From positions 744,001 to 808,000 of the forward strand of contig JALRME010000010.1 of NCBI GenBank assembly GCA_026120035.1: a stretch of DNA of 64,000 bases, read 5' to 3'. Below are positions 49,458 through 60,810 of this stretch, piece by piece. Made by a program: the position numbers and the translations under genes. Each line of letters starts with the position of its first letter. Within the stretch, counting starts at the first letter, position 1. The stretch comes from Coleophoma eucalyptorum (lineage: Eukaryota > Ascomycota > Leotiomycetes > Helotiales > Dermateaceae). Below the pieces are notes generated by a model that saw nothing but the letters and a program-made list of their open reading frames with translations, did not search any database and was not told where the DNA came from.

Positions 49458-50972
49458 TTAGGCTCTCGTTATGTACATGTGGGTTTGCGGGGCTATTGAA
49501 TTTATGGGAGGACTTTTCGCTCTTGCTGCAAGATTGGTTCCATTGTATTGCGAGAATTTGTAGGTAATTGGTAATATTTTGAGTCTAGTTCATGAGCACA
49601 TAGTTCAACTACGACTGTAAGATTACGTACTGCTTAGAGACTATGCGATGCAATAGTGGTGGTACTATATCGTCTCATGATTGTTTGCTGTCGTCAGAAC
49701 TGTATTGACATTGTCAAAAGTCAATGGGCTTAGGCATTCCCTCTCTTGGTTTACATCCGAACTGTAAGCAGACGTCACCATACTGCGACCTCACGTCGCG
49801 TAAGGTTGTAAAAAAGCTGCGCCAACGACACACAGGTCAACCATTCGACCACGTTGTAAGACAGAACATCAGATGCATTCATTTACCTAAACTCCTCTAG
49901 GGAGTTGTTTCTATTGGGGCCTTTTTGGGATGTACTCGCATCTACATGTGCACCACACATGAGACGATTGCCGTCTTCGGATGCCTGACTGTCGACTCAC
50001 TGTTTCCCGCTCTCTAGATCTCGATTACCAGAACCTGAGATGAGATGAAGTCTGACAAAGTGCTCAGAACAGTGTTTACAGTTGAAACAAGAATAAAACA
50101 AGGAGGTCATCTCAGCCATTCGCACAGAGTATAAGGTAGGCATGAAATCCCAGCGGGCCGAACCTAGAGAGGCGGTGTCAAAGTCTCGGCGAACCCATTT
50201 CCGCATGCTTTAGCATACAGTTCAGCGTAGGCAGGGCATTGTCAGAAACATCTACGGCTACTTTGACAAAGAGCAAAGGGAACCTATGACAGCTATTTTA
50301 AGCCGAAGTTCAATGATTAGAAGAGCCTGCGGTCAAGTCGAGCTCAGGGGTCCAGGGGTCTGGTGGGGCAAGGGGGCAGAGCACACAGCCCAAATAGCAA
50401 CAGGCAAAACAGCCCGGCTCGCTAAGGGACACGTACTTACTGTCCCATCTCGCCGGTTGCGGGGAACGGCACACGGGCATGCACGAGATGCAAGGAAGGA
50501 CGACAGCTTCATTGATCTCGCAAGGCTCGTAAATTCTACCAGATTGGAACATAGAAACGACGCAGACTGTTGTCATTTGTTCATGATGGACACCTGCCGC
50601 AGTGCTGACGGCATAAGCGGTGGTGACCATGATGTCAAGACACACCATAAGTCACAACCACATGGTGAGGTCTTACGTGAAACAGCATGGGAAAACAAGG
50701 GATGAGCGAGGCTGTTCGAGATGCTGAACCCACATTCTCACCTATGCTGCTCTACTGGAATAAAATGCTTTCTTTGCGTAAGTTTCTTGGCTGGGCAGAA
50801 CTCAAAGGTGCTCGTTGTATAAGAGAACTCGACTATAACCTGACAGAGAAGCTGCAATGCATCAGTAATACAGACTACAATATACTTACCTTGAGTGTCT
50901 CCGTCTCATCCGATTCCAGCTTTCCAGAGCAGAATATTTACACTGCTACTACCGTTTTAATACCGCTTCAAG
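49458..50972. other. intergenic region
   Basis: About 1.5 kb between the transporter and the GH43 gene. A 139-codon frame at 50286-50705 and its antisense shadow carry no known motif. No gene supported. Confidence 0.45.
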
Positions 50973-51938
50973 ATGGCAGCCCGTCTCGCCATCCTCGGTC
51001 TGTTTGCGACCTTAATCACCGCAAGTCCTCTCGCACATACTCTTTCACGGCGACAAGACGAAGCTGCACTCATCACCAAAAACTTCCCAGACCCAGGTCT
51101 CGTGATCGGAAAGGACGGGAAATATCACGCCTACGCAACCAACAATGGGACCGCCAATGTTCCCATGGCCATAGCTAACTCGGTGAGCGGGCCATGGTCG
51201 CAAACCGGAAACGCACTGCCAAGCACCGGTGCGTGGTCGAATGGTGCGAATGTCTGGGCACCTGACGTGCTGCAGGTCGCGGATGGGAGTTTTGTGCTGT
51301 ACTATACCGCTGAAGTCGTCAATGGGAATGGCCATCACTGCGTGGGTACAGCCACGAGCAGTGTGGCCGTAGGACCTTTCACTCCACAGGACAGCGTGCT
51401 GGCATGCCCACTGAGTCAAGGAGGAGCAATTGATCCCGCCGGATTTATTGACTCGGATGGCACGAATTGGGTCGTGTATAAGGTTGATGGGAATTCCATT
51501 GGTAATGGAGGAAATTGCAACAATGGGGTGGCACCGATTGTGAGCACTCCGATTATGCTGCAGCAGATGGCCGCGGATGGGATTACAGCGATAGGCGACC
51601 CGGTGCAGATCTTGGACCGGGGCGATGCCGACGGACCCTTGGTCGAGGCGCCAAGTCTGGTGCGCACGAGTGAGGGGATCTACGTCCTGTTTTTCTCAAG
51701 TAATTGTTTTACATCCACGCTTTATGATGTTAGCTATGCCACGGCGTCGAGCGTGAAGGGCCCGTATACAAAGAGCAGTCAACCGTTGCTGGTCACGGGC
51801 GATTATGGGCTTGAGTCTCCAGGTGGCGCGACGGTAACCAAGGATGCCACCGCGATTCTCTTCCATGCTAACTGCCCAGCTGGGAGGTGTCTGTTTGAAA
51901 GGGCAATTACCATCAGTGGCACAACTGTGTCTACTTGA
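50973..51938 (+). CDS. secreted glycoside hydrolase family 43 (arabinanase/arabinofuranosidase-type)
   Basis: Intronless, 321 aa. Signal peptide at residues 1-18 (ILGLFATLITASPL), then a dibasic site (SRR) suited to Kex2-type processing. The five-bladed propeller of GH43 shows NFPDPGLVIGKDGKYHAYAT with the catalytic-base Asp, VWAPDVLQVADGSFVLYYTA, GAIDPAGFIDSDGTNWVVYK with the pKa-modulating Asp, and GPLVEAPSLVRTSEGIYVLF with the acid Glu. A single catalytic domain without a binding module fits enzymes acting on arabinan or arabinoxylan side chains. The exact linkage specificity is not visible. Confidence 0.9.
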   Translation: MAARLAILGLFATLITASPLAHTLSRRQDEAALITKNFPDPGLVIGKDGKYHAYATNNGTANVPMAIANSVSGPWSQTGNALPSTGAWSNGANVWAPDVLQVADGSFVLYYTAEVVNGNGHHCVGTATSSVAVGPFTPQDSVLACPLSQGGAIDPAGFIDSDGTNWVVYKVDGNSIGNGGNCNNGVAPIVSTPIMLQQMAADGITAIGDPVQILDRGDADGPLVEAPSLVRTSEGIYVLFFSSNCFTSTLYDVSYATASSVKGPYTKSSQPLLVTGDYGLESPGGATVTKDATAILFHANCPAGRCLFERAITISGTTVST

Positions 51939-52138
51939 AATTGAATTGTGTAATGTTTAACACCACCTGTATCTATAGTTAATGAAATGAAATGCAAAGA
52001 TGAAAGCTTTAAGCTAAGTGATTCGTGTTTTCAAATGAGACGATAACTTTTTGAGATTGAGTGAACACTAGCTATCTATTGATCTTCTTGACCTCGAGAC
52101 CCAGTTTATTCAAAGCCTCTTTACTCATTATTCCCATA

Positions 52139-53301
52139 TTACTTTCTTGCGAAGGCCTCATTCAAAGCCTTAATGACCAGCTTGTTGAACAATTTTCCTC
52201 CCTCAAGAAAATCTGCAACGCACATTAGTTGGTTTCTCCCATGGCGATGAAGAGACTTACCGTCCATCTGCATGAAAACATGCGGCACACCTGGAACACG
52301 GACGATCTCCGCCTTGGAACCAGCCTCGTTCATCTTCTTCCCATAAGCTTCGCCTTCGTCCCGTAAAGGATCCATCTCAGCAGTAATGACAATCGCCGGC
52401 GCAAGGTCTTTGAAATTCGGGGCTTTGATTGGAGACACCTTCCAATCATTGTCCAGAGAAGCGGGTCGAGGATCTCCAAGAAATTTCTTGTGGAAATATG
52501 CCATTCGTTCTGCCGGGAGTGGTTGAGTGTGATACATCTCTCGGTACGACTCATATGGCTGATCAGGTCGCAATTCTCCTTCAGGAGTGAAAACGTGCAT
52601 ATCACAAACAGGGACGGCTAGAACTTGAAATGCAAGAGAAATTCCTGCATCCCTGCAAAAATGGGCCACCACAGCGCTGAGATGACCTCCGGCAGAAGCA
52701 CCTCCTATAGCAATACGATTCAAATCGATATTGAACTCATCTTTGTGGTGCTGGACCTAATTTAATCATCAGAATGTTTTCCTCGCTCAATAATTGACAA
52801 ACCTACCCATTGAAATCCAGCCCAGCAGTCATCAAGCGGAATGGGGAACTTATATTCAGGAGCCAAACGATAGTCAACATCAAAACACACACATCCAGTT
52901 TCATGGGATAGTCTTTTGCAGAAGTCAAAGTCTGTTGCCAATCCTCCAAACACCCAACCACCTCCATGGAAATTAATATATACTGGTCGTGGGCCCGTCG
53001 CTTTCTCTGCTGCTTCTGGCTGGAATATCCTGATTTTGATACTTCCACCTTCTACAGGACATTCTTGTTCAGTGATGATGAGTTTTCCTTGGTCTATACG
53101 CTGACGGCCATAAACAGTTGTGTATTTTGCAGGATCGGCTCGGTAGGACTCAATTGGTATTTGGTGTGTGGCAAGACGCCCTGCACTGTATTTATTATAG
53201 TATTCCAAATAGGCTGGATCAAATCTGGCTTCAAGCTCAGGTGGGATACTATTGATAGGTGGATGCGAGACAATAATTGCCTTCTCGGATGATGTTGCCA
53301 T
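52139..53301 (-). CDS. alpha/beta hydrolase, hormone-sensitive-lipase-like
   Basis: Three exons, complement(52139..52212, 52261..52756, 52807..53301), 354 aa. The oxyanion-hole motif HGGGW lies near residue 110 (YINFHGGGWVFGG). DYRLAPEYKFP and GGASAGGHLSAV (nucleophile Ser186 in G-A-S-A-G) follow, then AEMDPLRDEGEAYG (Asp294) and PGVPHVF (His324), completing the triad. No signal peptide, so probably cytosolic. The family hydrolyses short-chain esters, lactones or carbamates, and substrate cannot be read. It lies 284 bp downstream of the Zn2Cys6 regulator on the same strand. Confidence 0.9.
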
Positions 53302-53585
53302 ATTTTCAGTGAGAGCGATAAAGGATTGACAGACAAAGTCCTTAACTAATTAATGATTTTGGTTGTAAGGCCAATGGATATTGATCAAAGTGTCAAGTTG
53401 AACAAAGCTTTAGTTATCCATATCGACTGATACCTGCTTGCGCGGGGAGCCACCCTTAGAACGAACCTTATCGCAGCCTTAAGTGGGATGGCTCGGATGG
53501 GTGAGATTCATCCGGCACAAAGCCGTCGCATCATTATTCCCGGTCGGATGTGCCCGATCCAACAACGGCGGGGCCGAATCTCTTT

Positions 53586-55927
53586 TCAACCAAAGAATGA
53601 AGGATCCCAATTATCAATATCCCAACTCTCCCACCATCCATTATCAAACATCGACTCTGTACCTATATTACGAATATCTCCACCATATAGTGCACTATTA
53701 GTTGGTCTACTGGTCATCGTCCCGTGGTTCAATGACCCTGATTGAGAAGCCTCTTGGCTTTCTCGTTGAAATACCTCAGCAGCGTCAAGTAATTGTGCTA
53801 TTCCATTATGTGGTGCTGTTGAAGCTGGGCGCGAATTTTCAACGCCAGAATTTTCAAGTATTGCGATCCAAGAATCGAAATCAAACTTGGAGTCAAGATC
53901 AGGGCCATCCTGAGTACTGGAATCGTCTCGATTCATCTGGCGAACGTAGTTCATGATCCCGTCTTTGATTTCGGAAATATTCATGCTTTGACTGGGATCA
54001 ATACCGCTATCCCACGACCTACGTGCGATACTATTGAGCTTGTAATAGAGAGAGAGATGCCGGATCTGATTAGGTCAGAAAGTAAGTCTGTTTGTGCAAA
54101 GGATCACTTACCCAGTGTCTTGCTAAGTACCAATGTCGTCCCAAGCTGTGAAAAGCTTCCATTGTTCTCTGAAGGTAAAGTCGACTAGCTGAAGGAGTAA
54201 CTACGAAATCAATACTTCTCCATTGGAAAATCGTACACTGAACAAAGATACTTCCAGCAGTGAGCAAACACAATCCTGGAAATGGATATGCTGTGGCCGA
54301 CATGTTACGATTTTCCATTGTTGTGTAGATCTCGAGGATACTCTTGGCACTCTCAATCATGACCGCAGTATCATGTCGCCAGAAGTCCGGTGGAGCTTCC
54401 GAGTTCGGAGGTCGCAGTGGTAGTCCATCACAAGGTCCTACAACATACCGGTTAGTTGGGCCAGAAAAGAGAATACAATATGCTTACCAGAGCAGGGATC
54501 ATATCCATTCAGTGGCGTAAAAGGGAGGTATTCTCTATGAAGATATGCTCGAGCTTGAAAATAGTAAAGAAACATCTGAAGCCAGAGTCGGCCATGGCCT
54601 GTTGCAATTACAAGAGACATATTCCTTGGGGTGTAGTCTAGATGCATTGGTAAGCTTCTCCTCCACTGCTGGAGTTGATCATCGAGAACACTGTATGGCA
54701 TATTTTGAAGCCAAGGTGCAGTGTCGTCAATATGACGTCCACCTTGACCATGCCACTGGAGAACATTCCCGAGAATCTGGACAACTCGAACGGTGTGGGC
54801 CAACATGCTGTCTCCTCCACGGTCATGCTGACTATGCTGCTCTGGGAGGCAGCTCAGACGGCACATATTATTAGGTCTTCCATAGATAAAATCTTCATCC
54901 GACATGGGAAGTCGGGTACATATATCTTCGGGGGATGAGAGTACCGCAATCCGATCACGACCATTTGCAAGCAGCTTGTCCAGACAGAAGCAACACCAGA
55001 ATGTCCGCCGTCGTGACTCAATCATTGAGAGTGAAGCAGGTGGAGATGAATTTCCCCATAGGAATTGTCGCTGATCAGCGTCCTGCTTGTGTAGGTGTAA
55101 GAGCTGAGCCAGCCGTATAGCATGGCCTAGTCGTAGCCAGCCCTGGTGCTCTGCCCCACGTCCAATCTCATAAATGCATAGAATCAGGCAGCTTTGGATT
55201 GTAGAAAGCGAAGGCTCATACTCAATAGGACGGAGTTCCTGTCTAGCAAACTCTGCATACCGTTCACCAACTTCTTGGTCACGGTTACTGGCCGACGAAA
55301 ATTCAGGGATGAACCTATATTTGTTAACACTGCAATGAAGTTACGGGATCAACCTCATACTTTGATACCAGTGCTATGACACTTAATAGGAGAGTTAATG
55401 GCATCCGCTCTCCTGCATCATCATCGATAAGTTCCTCGGGGGGAATGAAGCACAACAAAGTCGGAGCATAATTTTCACGGAAGTACACGATAGCTTTTCG
55501 TCTGAGGTCTTCCGAGAGAAGGCTGAACGGGATAGTTAGCAGATTACAACGCAACCTGTACCATTTTGTATGAAAACGTTGTCCAAAATAAAGAAATTTA
55601 GGTGAAAGCTCCAGTTTAATTGGCGACCTTTCTCAAAACAATACCAAGTAAATCAACTCACCTCTGCGCCTGAGGACCAAAGCCTACGAGCTGGTTTTCG
55701 GGAGTCAATGGCAATTGTCTTTGGCCGGGATACTCGCAAGCGCGACTTCGACTTCGACAGGCCTCGCAGGCCGGCCAGTCTCCAGAACATCTGACCTTGC
55801 GCTGTCTACAGAACAAACACGCAAGGGCTGTTCTCGTAGCCGTCCGGCGACGCTTGGCATTGTTGGCTGTGAGATCGGTACTGCCAACGCCATTATCATC
55901 GGTGGCCGCTACCCCCTCGTCAGACAT
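53586..55927 (-). CDS. Zn2Cys6 fungal transcription factor with MHR domain
   Basis: Five exons, complement(53586..54065, 54112..54437, 54488..55314, 55361..55522, 55662..55927), 686 aa. Exon 1 encodes an NLS-like KRRR and the binuclear cluster C37, C40, C47, C54, C57, C64 (CLFCRQRKVRC, then CEACRSRSRAC; spacing 2-6-6-2-6). The fungal-specific middle homology region follows, including GAEHQGWLRLGHAIRLAQLL and ESRRRTFWCCFCLDKLLANG. The C-terminus is acidic and Asn/Asp/Trp-rich (DNGWWESWDIDNWDPSFFG), a likely activation tail. Acceptor 55523 was chosen for the CTAAC branch just upstream. It is divergent from the aminomutase-like gene and may regulate its neighbours; that is inference. Confidence 0.9.
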
Positions 55928-56403
55928 CGGATATAGCTGTGCTGGGTTATGCTAAGGTTGAAGCGTGGTATTCTTTGTGGTCCGATCCGTGCGAAAGACT
56001 CTCAACGTCGGAAAAACCGTTCGGGTAGGCGGGCAATGGCCGTCGAAGAATATGCCCCATTCTTTTTATCGTTTAGTATATCAATTTTGGGAGTGCATTT
56101 AATATGTTAATTCACTTTCAAAGCGGACCTGATCTATCATTATCAAATATCCGTGAGATTCTATTAGATATAGTATCGGCGTAAATCCGGCACGTCGGGT
56201 AAGTCGCAATCTCACGCAAACCATCTACCCCATCTACCACCTCTGGGGCAGGAGAGTGCTACCTGTATTATGCCATTATTCAAGCGCGCCGCTCAGAAGG
56301 TAGCGTTTTAGAAGGTAAGTCCTCGGTATGCTGTCGGTATTTCCATGTTCTTGCTATAAGTAACTTCCCCTTTCCTTATCTCTGCTGAAATAACCCTCAC
56401 GAG
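55928..56403. promoter_or_regulatory. divergent promoter, Zn2Cys6 gene / aminotransferase gene
   Basis: 476 bp between the opposite starts. CGG-type triplets typical of Zn2Cys6 targets occur singly (for example TCGG near 55976-56010), but no clear inverted CGG pair could be chosen. Confidence 0.4.
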
Positions 56404-57820
56404 ATGGCTACACTACACGACCAGGCTTTGGTCACATCAAAGGAGACGTTTCTTACTTCCACAACACCTGTCCGCGTGGTGAAGGATGCAGTCGAGGCTG
56501 CTCAGACCCGTTATATTCAACGCCTTCCAATTTCCAGAGAGCTTCATCTGAAGGCACTGAAATGCATGCCCGGGGGGAACACAAGATCTGTCTTACACTC
56601 CGACCCATTTCCTATCTGCCAGAAACGGGGCCGGGATAATATACTATGGGATCACGATGATCACCAGTAGGTATTATCTACGTTTAGGCATATTTGTACT
56701 AACTCAGTAGTTCAGATATCTCGATCTCGTTGGCGAACTTACCGCTGGATTATATGGTCACTCGAATCCCAAATTGCGAGAAACACTAGTCACAACCTTT
56801 GACAATGTGGGGATGAACCTCGGGGGAACAACTCAGGAAGAAACTCGGCTAGCAGGGCTACTCTGCGAACGCTTCCCCAATATCCAGCAATTACGTTTCT
56901 GCAATTCTGGCACAGAAGCCAATATATACGCTCTCAGTGTAGCAAGGCATATCACCGGGAAGAGAAAGATTATTGCGTTCGAAGGAGGGTACCATGGTGG
57001 TGTGCTGAGCTTTGGCCATGGAATTGGAGAGAATAATGTTGATCAAAATGACTGGGTGCTGGGAACATTCAACAATTTAGAGAGTGCTACAGCTCTGATC
57101 AAGAACTCGTCTGGCGTCGCCGCTGTTATTGTCGAAGCTATGCAAGGAGCAGGAGGTTGTATTCCAGCTACGTTGGAATTCTTGCAAGGGATACAAGCTA
57201 CTGCAAAAGAAGCCGGCATTCTTTTCATCCTTGATGAGGTAATGACCAGTAGGCTGTATCCAGGTGGTATGGCCGCAAAGCTTCAGATCTCACCAGATTT
57301 AACGACACTGGGAAAATATATCGGGGGCGGTATGGCATTCGGCGCATTTGGAGGTAGTGAAGCATTACTGTCATGCTACGATCCACGGCTTACACGAAGT
57401 CTTGCGCACTCGGGCACGTTCAATAATAATACTCTGGCAATGAACCTTGGATTCGTGGGCCTGAGTGAGATTTACACCCCAGCTGTAAATCTCGAGCTGA
57501 ACGAGCTAGGGGATTGGTTCAGAGGTGCGTTGCAGCAGGTCGCAGAAGGTACAAGAATGGTAGTCATTGGTGTTGGCGCAGCACTTACAGTCCACTTTCT
57601 GGAGAATGGCAAAGTCCCAACAAATGCGCATGAAATAGAGGAGAATAATATCCCACAGCTGAAAAGGCTCTTCTGGTTCTGGTGTCTAGAAAAGGGCTTC
57701 TGGGTCACGGAACGGGGTATGCTAAGTCTCATTTTGGGAACTACGAAGGAGGAACTTATTGGGTTCGTTGGTATTGTCAAGGAATTTGCAGAGGAATACT
57801 CTGATTTCCTTACTTTGTAG
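56404..57820 (+). CDS. class-III PLP aminotransferase, glutamate-1-semialdehyde aminomutase-like
   Basis: Two exons, join(56404..56666, 56716..57820), 455 aa (GTAGGT..TTCAG). Fold-type I features in order: YLDLVGELTAGLYGHSNP, RFCNSGTEANIYALSVAR (phosphate-binding SGTEA), IIAFEGGYHGG, ILFILDEVMTSR (PLP-binding Asp) and TTLGKYIGGGMAFGAFGG, whose Lys forms the Schiff base, then SGTFNNNTLAMN. Ascomycetes do not make tetrapyrroles by the glutamate route, so this homologue probably acts on another amino acid or amino sugar. Fungal relatives are often beside catabolic or secondary-metabolism genes. It is divergent from the Zn2Cys6 regulator. Confidence 0.9.
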
Positions 57821-57858
57821 TCAGAGAAAGTGAATGAATGTAATCTCTTATTCAGTGC

Positions 57859-58435
57859 TCAACGTCTGACTTCAAAGGTCTTCTCCCCTTCAAGAATCTC
57901 TTTGTCCTCCTTCTCTACCTTGACTACATGCGCCATTCTAGGTCCGTTATCCAGGTCCTTCAACAGGCTCTGAATACTATCCTTATCACCTTGTGCTTCC
58001 CCTTCAACCTAGGCAGCATAACATGTCAGTTATCCACGACTGCCATGTTTGGATACAGAACCGTGGCCATTAAGGCATGTAACACGAAACAAGACATAAC
58101 TCTGACAAGGGGGTAGGCTAAAAATTCAAATAGCTATCTCACCTTGCTATTCGGTGTATTGCGTACCCATCCAGTCAGATTGTACTCTTGAGCCTTCTTC
58201 TGGGTGAAGTAGCGAAACGACACACCTGTCTCATACATTAGCGACTGGGTGGTATCGCGAACGCAAGCAAGAGCCGTCCTCTCGAATCATTTTAAATTGA
58301 ACCATCGCATAAGTTACTAAAATGAAAGAGCACTTACCCTGGACGTCGCCATGGACGAGAAATGATATCTGAGGTATAAGCGTTAGCCTGCTGTCCTTCC
58401 ATTGCCAAGAAAAGGGAAAGTACTCTTTGGCTCAT
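57859..58435 (-). CDS. acylphosphatase
   Basis: This small enzyme hydrolyses acyl phosphates. Four exons, complement(57859..58008, 58143..58225, 58338..58368, 58424..58435), 91 aa. The first exon is only 12 nt (MSQR) and the second 31 nt. Joined, they give RISFLVHGDVQGVSFRYFT with the phosphate-binding loop GDVQGVSFR (catalytic Arg) and LTGWVRNTPNSKVEGEAQGD with the catalytic Asn in GWVRNT. The rest, KVEKEDKEILEGEKTFEVRR, is the final strand. Length is typical (about 90-100 aa). Its stop is 38 bp from that of the aminotransferase, so the 3' UTRs overlap. Because of the tiny exons it would be missed by simple frame scanning. Confidence 0.9.
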
Positions 58436-59874
58436 GATGGGAATTATCGAGAGTAGTCTATCTTTCAGGTCTTTGTATTCATTCAATGTTCAGTTGACTG
58501 GACCGGGGTATTCAAGTGATGATGTTGATCTCAACCACGTCCCTCAAGCTATGTAAAAAGACAACAGTTATGTCATACCTCGTTTCATTGGTCCACGACA
58601 ATGTCTCCCCAACCCCTTTCCAGCTCTCTCGATTTGGTAAAATCAAACCAACCAAACGACTGAAAAAGTAAACTGAATCAAGCAAATCAAACTTGAACAC
58701 AAAAATGGATAGGCGGTCACAGCCTGTAGTAAACCGGAAAGTTAAAAGTGGTGCGCGGCTTTGAACCGGAATTGGCTGGACTCCGGAGACAAAGGAAAAC
58801 ACGGAGTGAGTGAGATCGTTGGATTATCTCGGATTTTCTGCCAGACGTGCAACAAAACTCTCAAACTTGTTGCTTCACGTGACGCGTCATGTGAACTTCT
58901 ACGATAGCAATAGAATGATGTGTGAACTCTTGTGACATAAGTAAAAATTAACAAAATTCCTATGTGAGAAGAATGGTTACTTTTTATAGAACAAGATAGT
59001 TCCCTGATTTCTTGTTGGAAATGAAATCTCAGTTGTGCAATCGGTTCTACCGTAGTCCGGAAAGCCTGATATAATGTTCACGGAGTCCGTTTTTAGGCGA
59101 GCAACACACTTGGCTTCTTATTTCCGACAAAGTTGTCACGGGAAAGTACGTTCATATTCGAGGTTTTTATGCATATCACGTAATAATTTGGAGCTTAATA
59201 TGGCAATACGGTACCATAAGCACTAAGCACTATCCACTCTCTACGATCTCCTTACGGCCTTCTGGATGTTTGTCTCTACAATGCAGGACTAAGTCCATAT
59301 CCAGCGGCGTACATGTGTAGCATAATACCATTGAAATCTTGGAATCCGAAGGTTTGCTTTTTCTTCCGTGTAGGCAGCCAATCTTTTAACAAAATCACGG
59401 AAGTACGATTGGCAGGGTTACTACCCTTGTCACGGTTAGGAAGCTGATTAAGGGTCGGCCGACAGAGAGAGCGGCGGATATGCCATAAGCTACACGACAC
59501 CGATCTAAATGTAGTCTATCAACCGGTCGTCATGCATCACAATGGGATAAGTGTAAAAGTTAAAAGCTAAAAGCTGAATCGAAGCAAGATATTGGTTCCC
59601 TTTGGTGATCGAGATGTGTATTATGTGTGCCACGTTGCATATCTGAATGTAACTGCATGTATACGCGTACTAATGTAAGGTTGCTTTGCCATCACCTGAA
59701 GCGTTGATTGGAAGCATATTCTAAATCGAGTGACAGCCCTGTATACATTTGCAGCTGAAAAGTACTAGCTAGTCTCCACCAACGTGCTGAATAAAGAATG
59801 TTGCATCGCAATGCTAGATACTTCAAACATATAAATGCAGGCTGAGAATCTTGTTCGCAACGACGATTGCAATA
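58436..59874. other. intergenic region
   Basis: About 1.4 kb between divergent genes. Only short chance frames. A palindromic ACGTGACGCGTCATGTGA-like stretch near 58877-58894 could be a CRE/bHLH-type site but is unproven. Confidence 0.4.
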
Positions 59875-60810
59875 ATGGCACATACCATCGAGTTTTTCTG
59901 GAAGCCTGGACACACATGGTCACCAACAGAGCGACAACAGGTTTCGGATGAACTCCGCTCCATTGCACAAGAGTGCTTTGGCAGTGTTCCAGAGTACCAG
60001 TGCTTGGCAAAAACTGAGACAGCATTCAATGACAAGCTTCTGGTGATCGCCCGAGAAAAGACGACCAAAAAAGCCGTCGCGTTCACATCAGCTATTCTTC
60101 TTCCTGTGGACGGCGTCGAAGGTCAAACAGTTGTTCATACAGGCCTCACGTGTATCTTACCACAGAATCAAGGCCAAGGGATAACACATCTGCTTTTTGG
60201 AGAGCTTGCGCTCCATCTCTTCGACGAGTTCAAGTATGGAATCTGGTTCTCGAATCTGGGAGCTGTGCCCAGCAGCCTAGTCAATGTGGGAAACTCGGCT
60301 CGAGATCCGTTTCCTTTCCACAAGGCTCTAGCACCTCATCCTGTACATCTCCACATCGCCCGAACGATCTCGGAGAACTATCGATCAGATATGAATGTTT
60401 CTGAAGAGGGTGTTTTCGATTATAAGACATTTGTAATAAGAGATGCTAAAAATGCCGAATCACCAATGCTCAAAGACCCTAAGGATCCAAAGATACAACA
60501 TAGAAATCCTGCTATGAATGGCTTCTATCATAAGTTGCTTGAGGACAGGGGAAGTGAAGTTTTGCAGATTGGATTCTGGGACCCAATTTATGTCCATCTG
60601 GCCTTGGGGTGGAAGACAAAAGATTGGAGACATATTAAGGTGTGCTCGCAGTGGCCACGTGGAATTCTCATACTAACATAAATTCACTAGGTTCTCTTGA
60701 AGAATAGACCTGCATACCTGGTTCATACATATGGTCTGCGATCGCTTACTTTCACTTTCATGTTGTCGCTATTTGGTATTCTGTACCTGCTTCGGTCAAA
60801 CCTTAGTTGA
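59875..60810 (+). CDS. GNAT-fold-like protein with C-terminal membrane anchor
   Basis: Two exons, join(59875..60639, 60691..60810), 294 aa, spliced GTGTGC..CTAAC..CTAG in frame. The first half has the acetyltransferase-like pattern VVHTGLTCILPQNQGQGITH, where QNQGQG could be the acetyl-CoA loop, followed by helix LLFGELALHLF. Two Asp/Phe-rich motifs after it (NSARDPFPFHKALAPHP) are not standard GNAT. The last exon adds a hydrophobic tail SLTFTFMLSLFGILYLL, suggesting a tail-anchored membrane protein. Start is the ATG of MAHTIEFFWKPG; upstream in-frame codons lack ATG. Enzyme activity is unproven. Confidence 0.72.
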
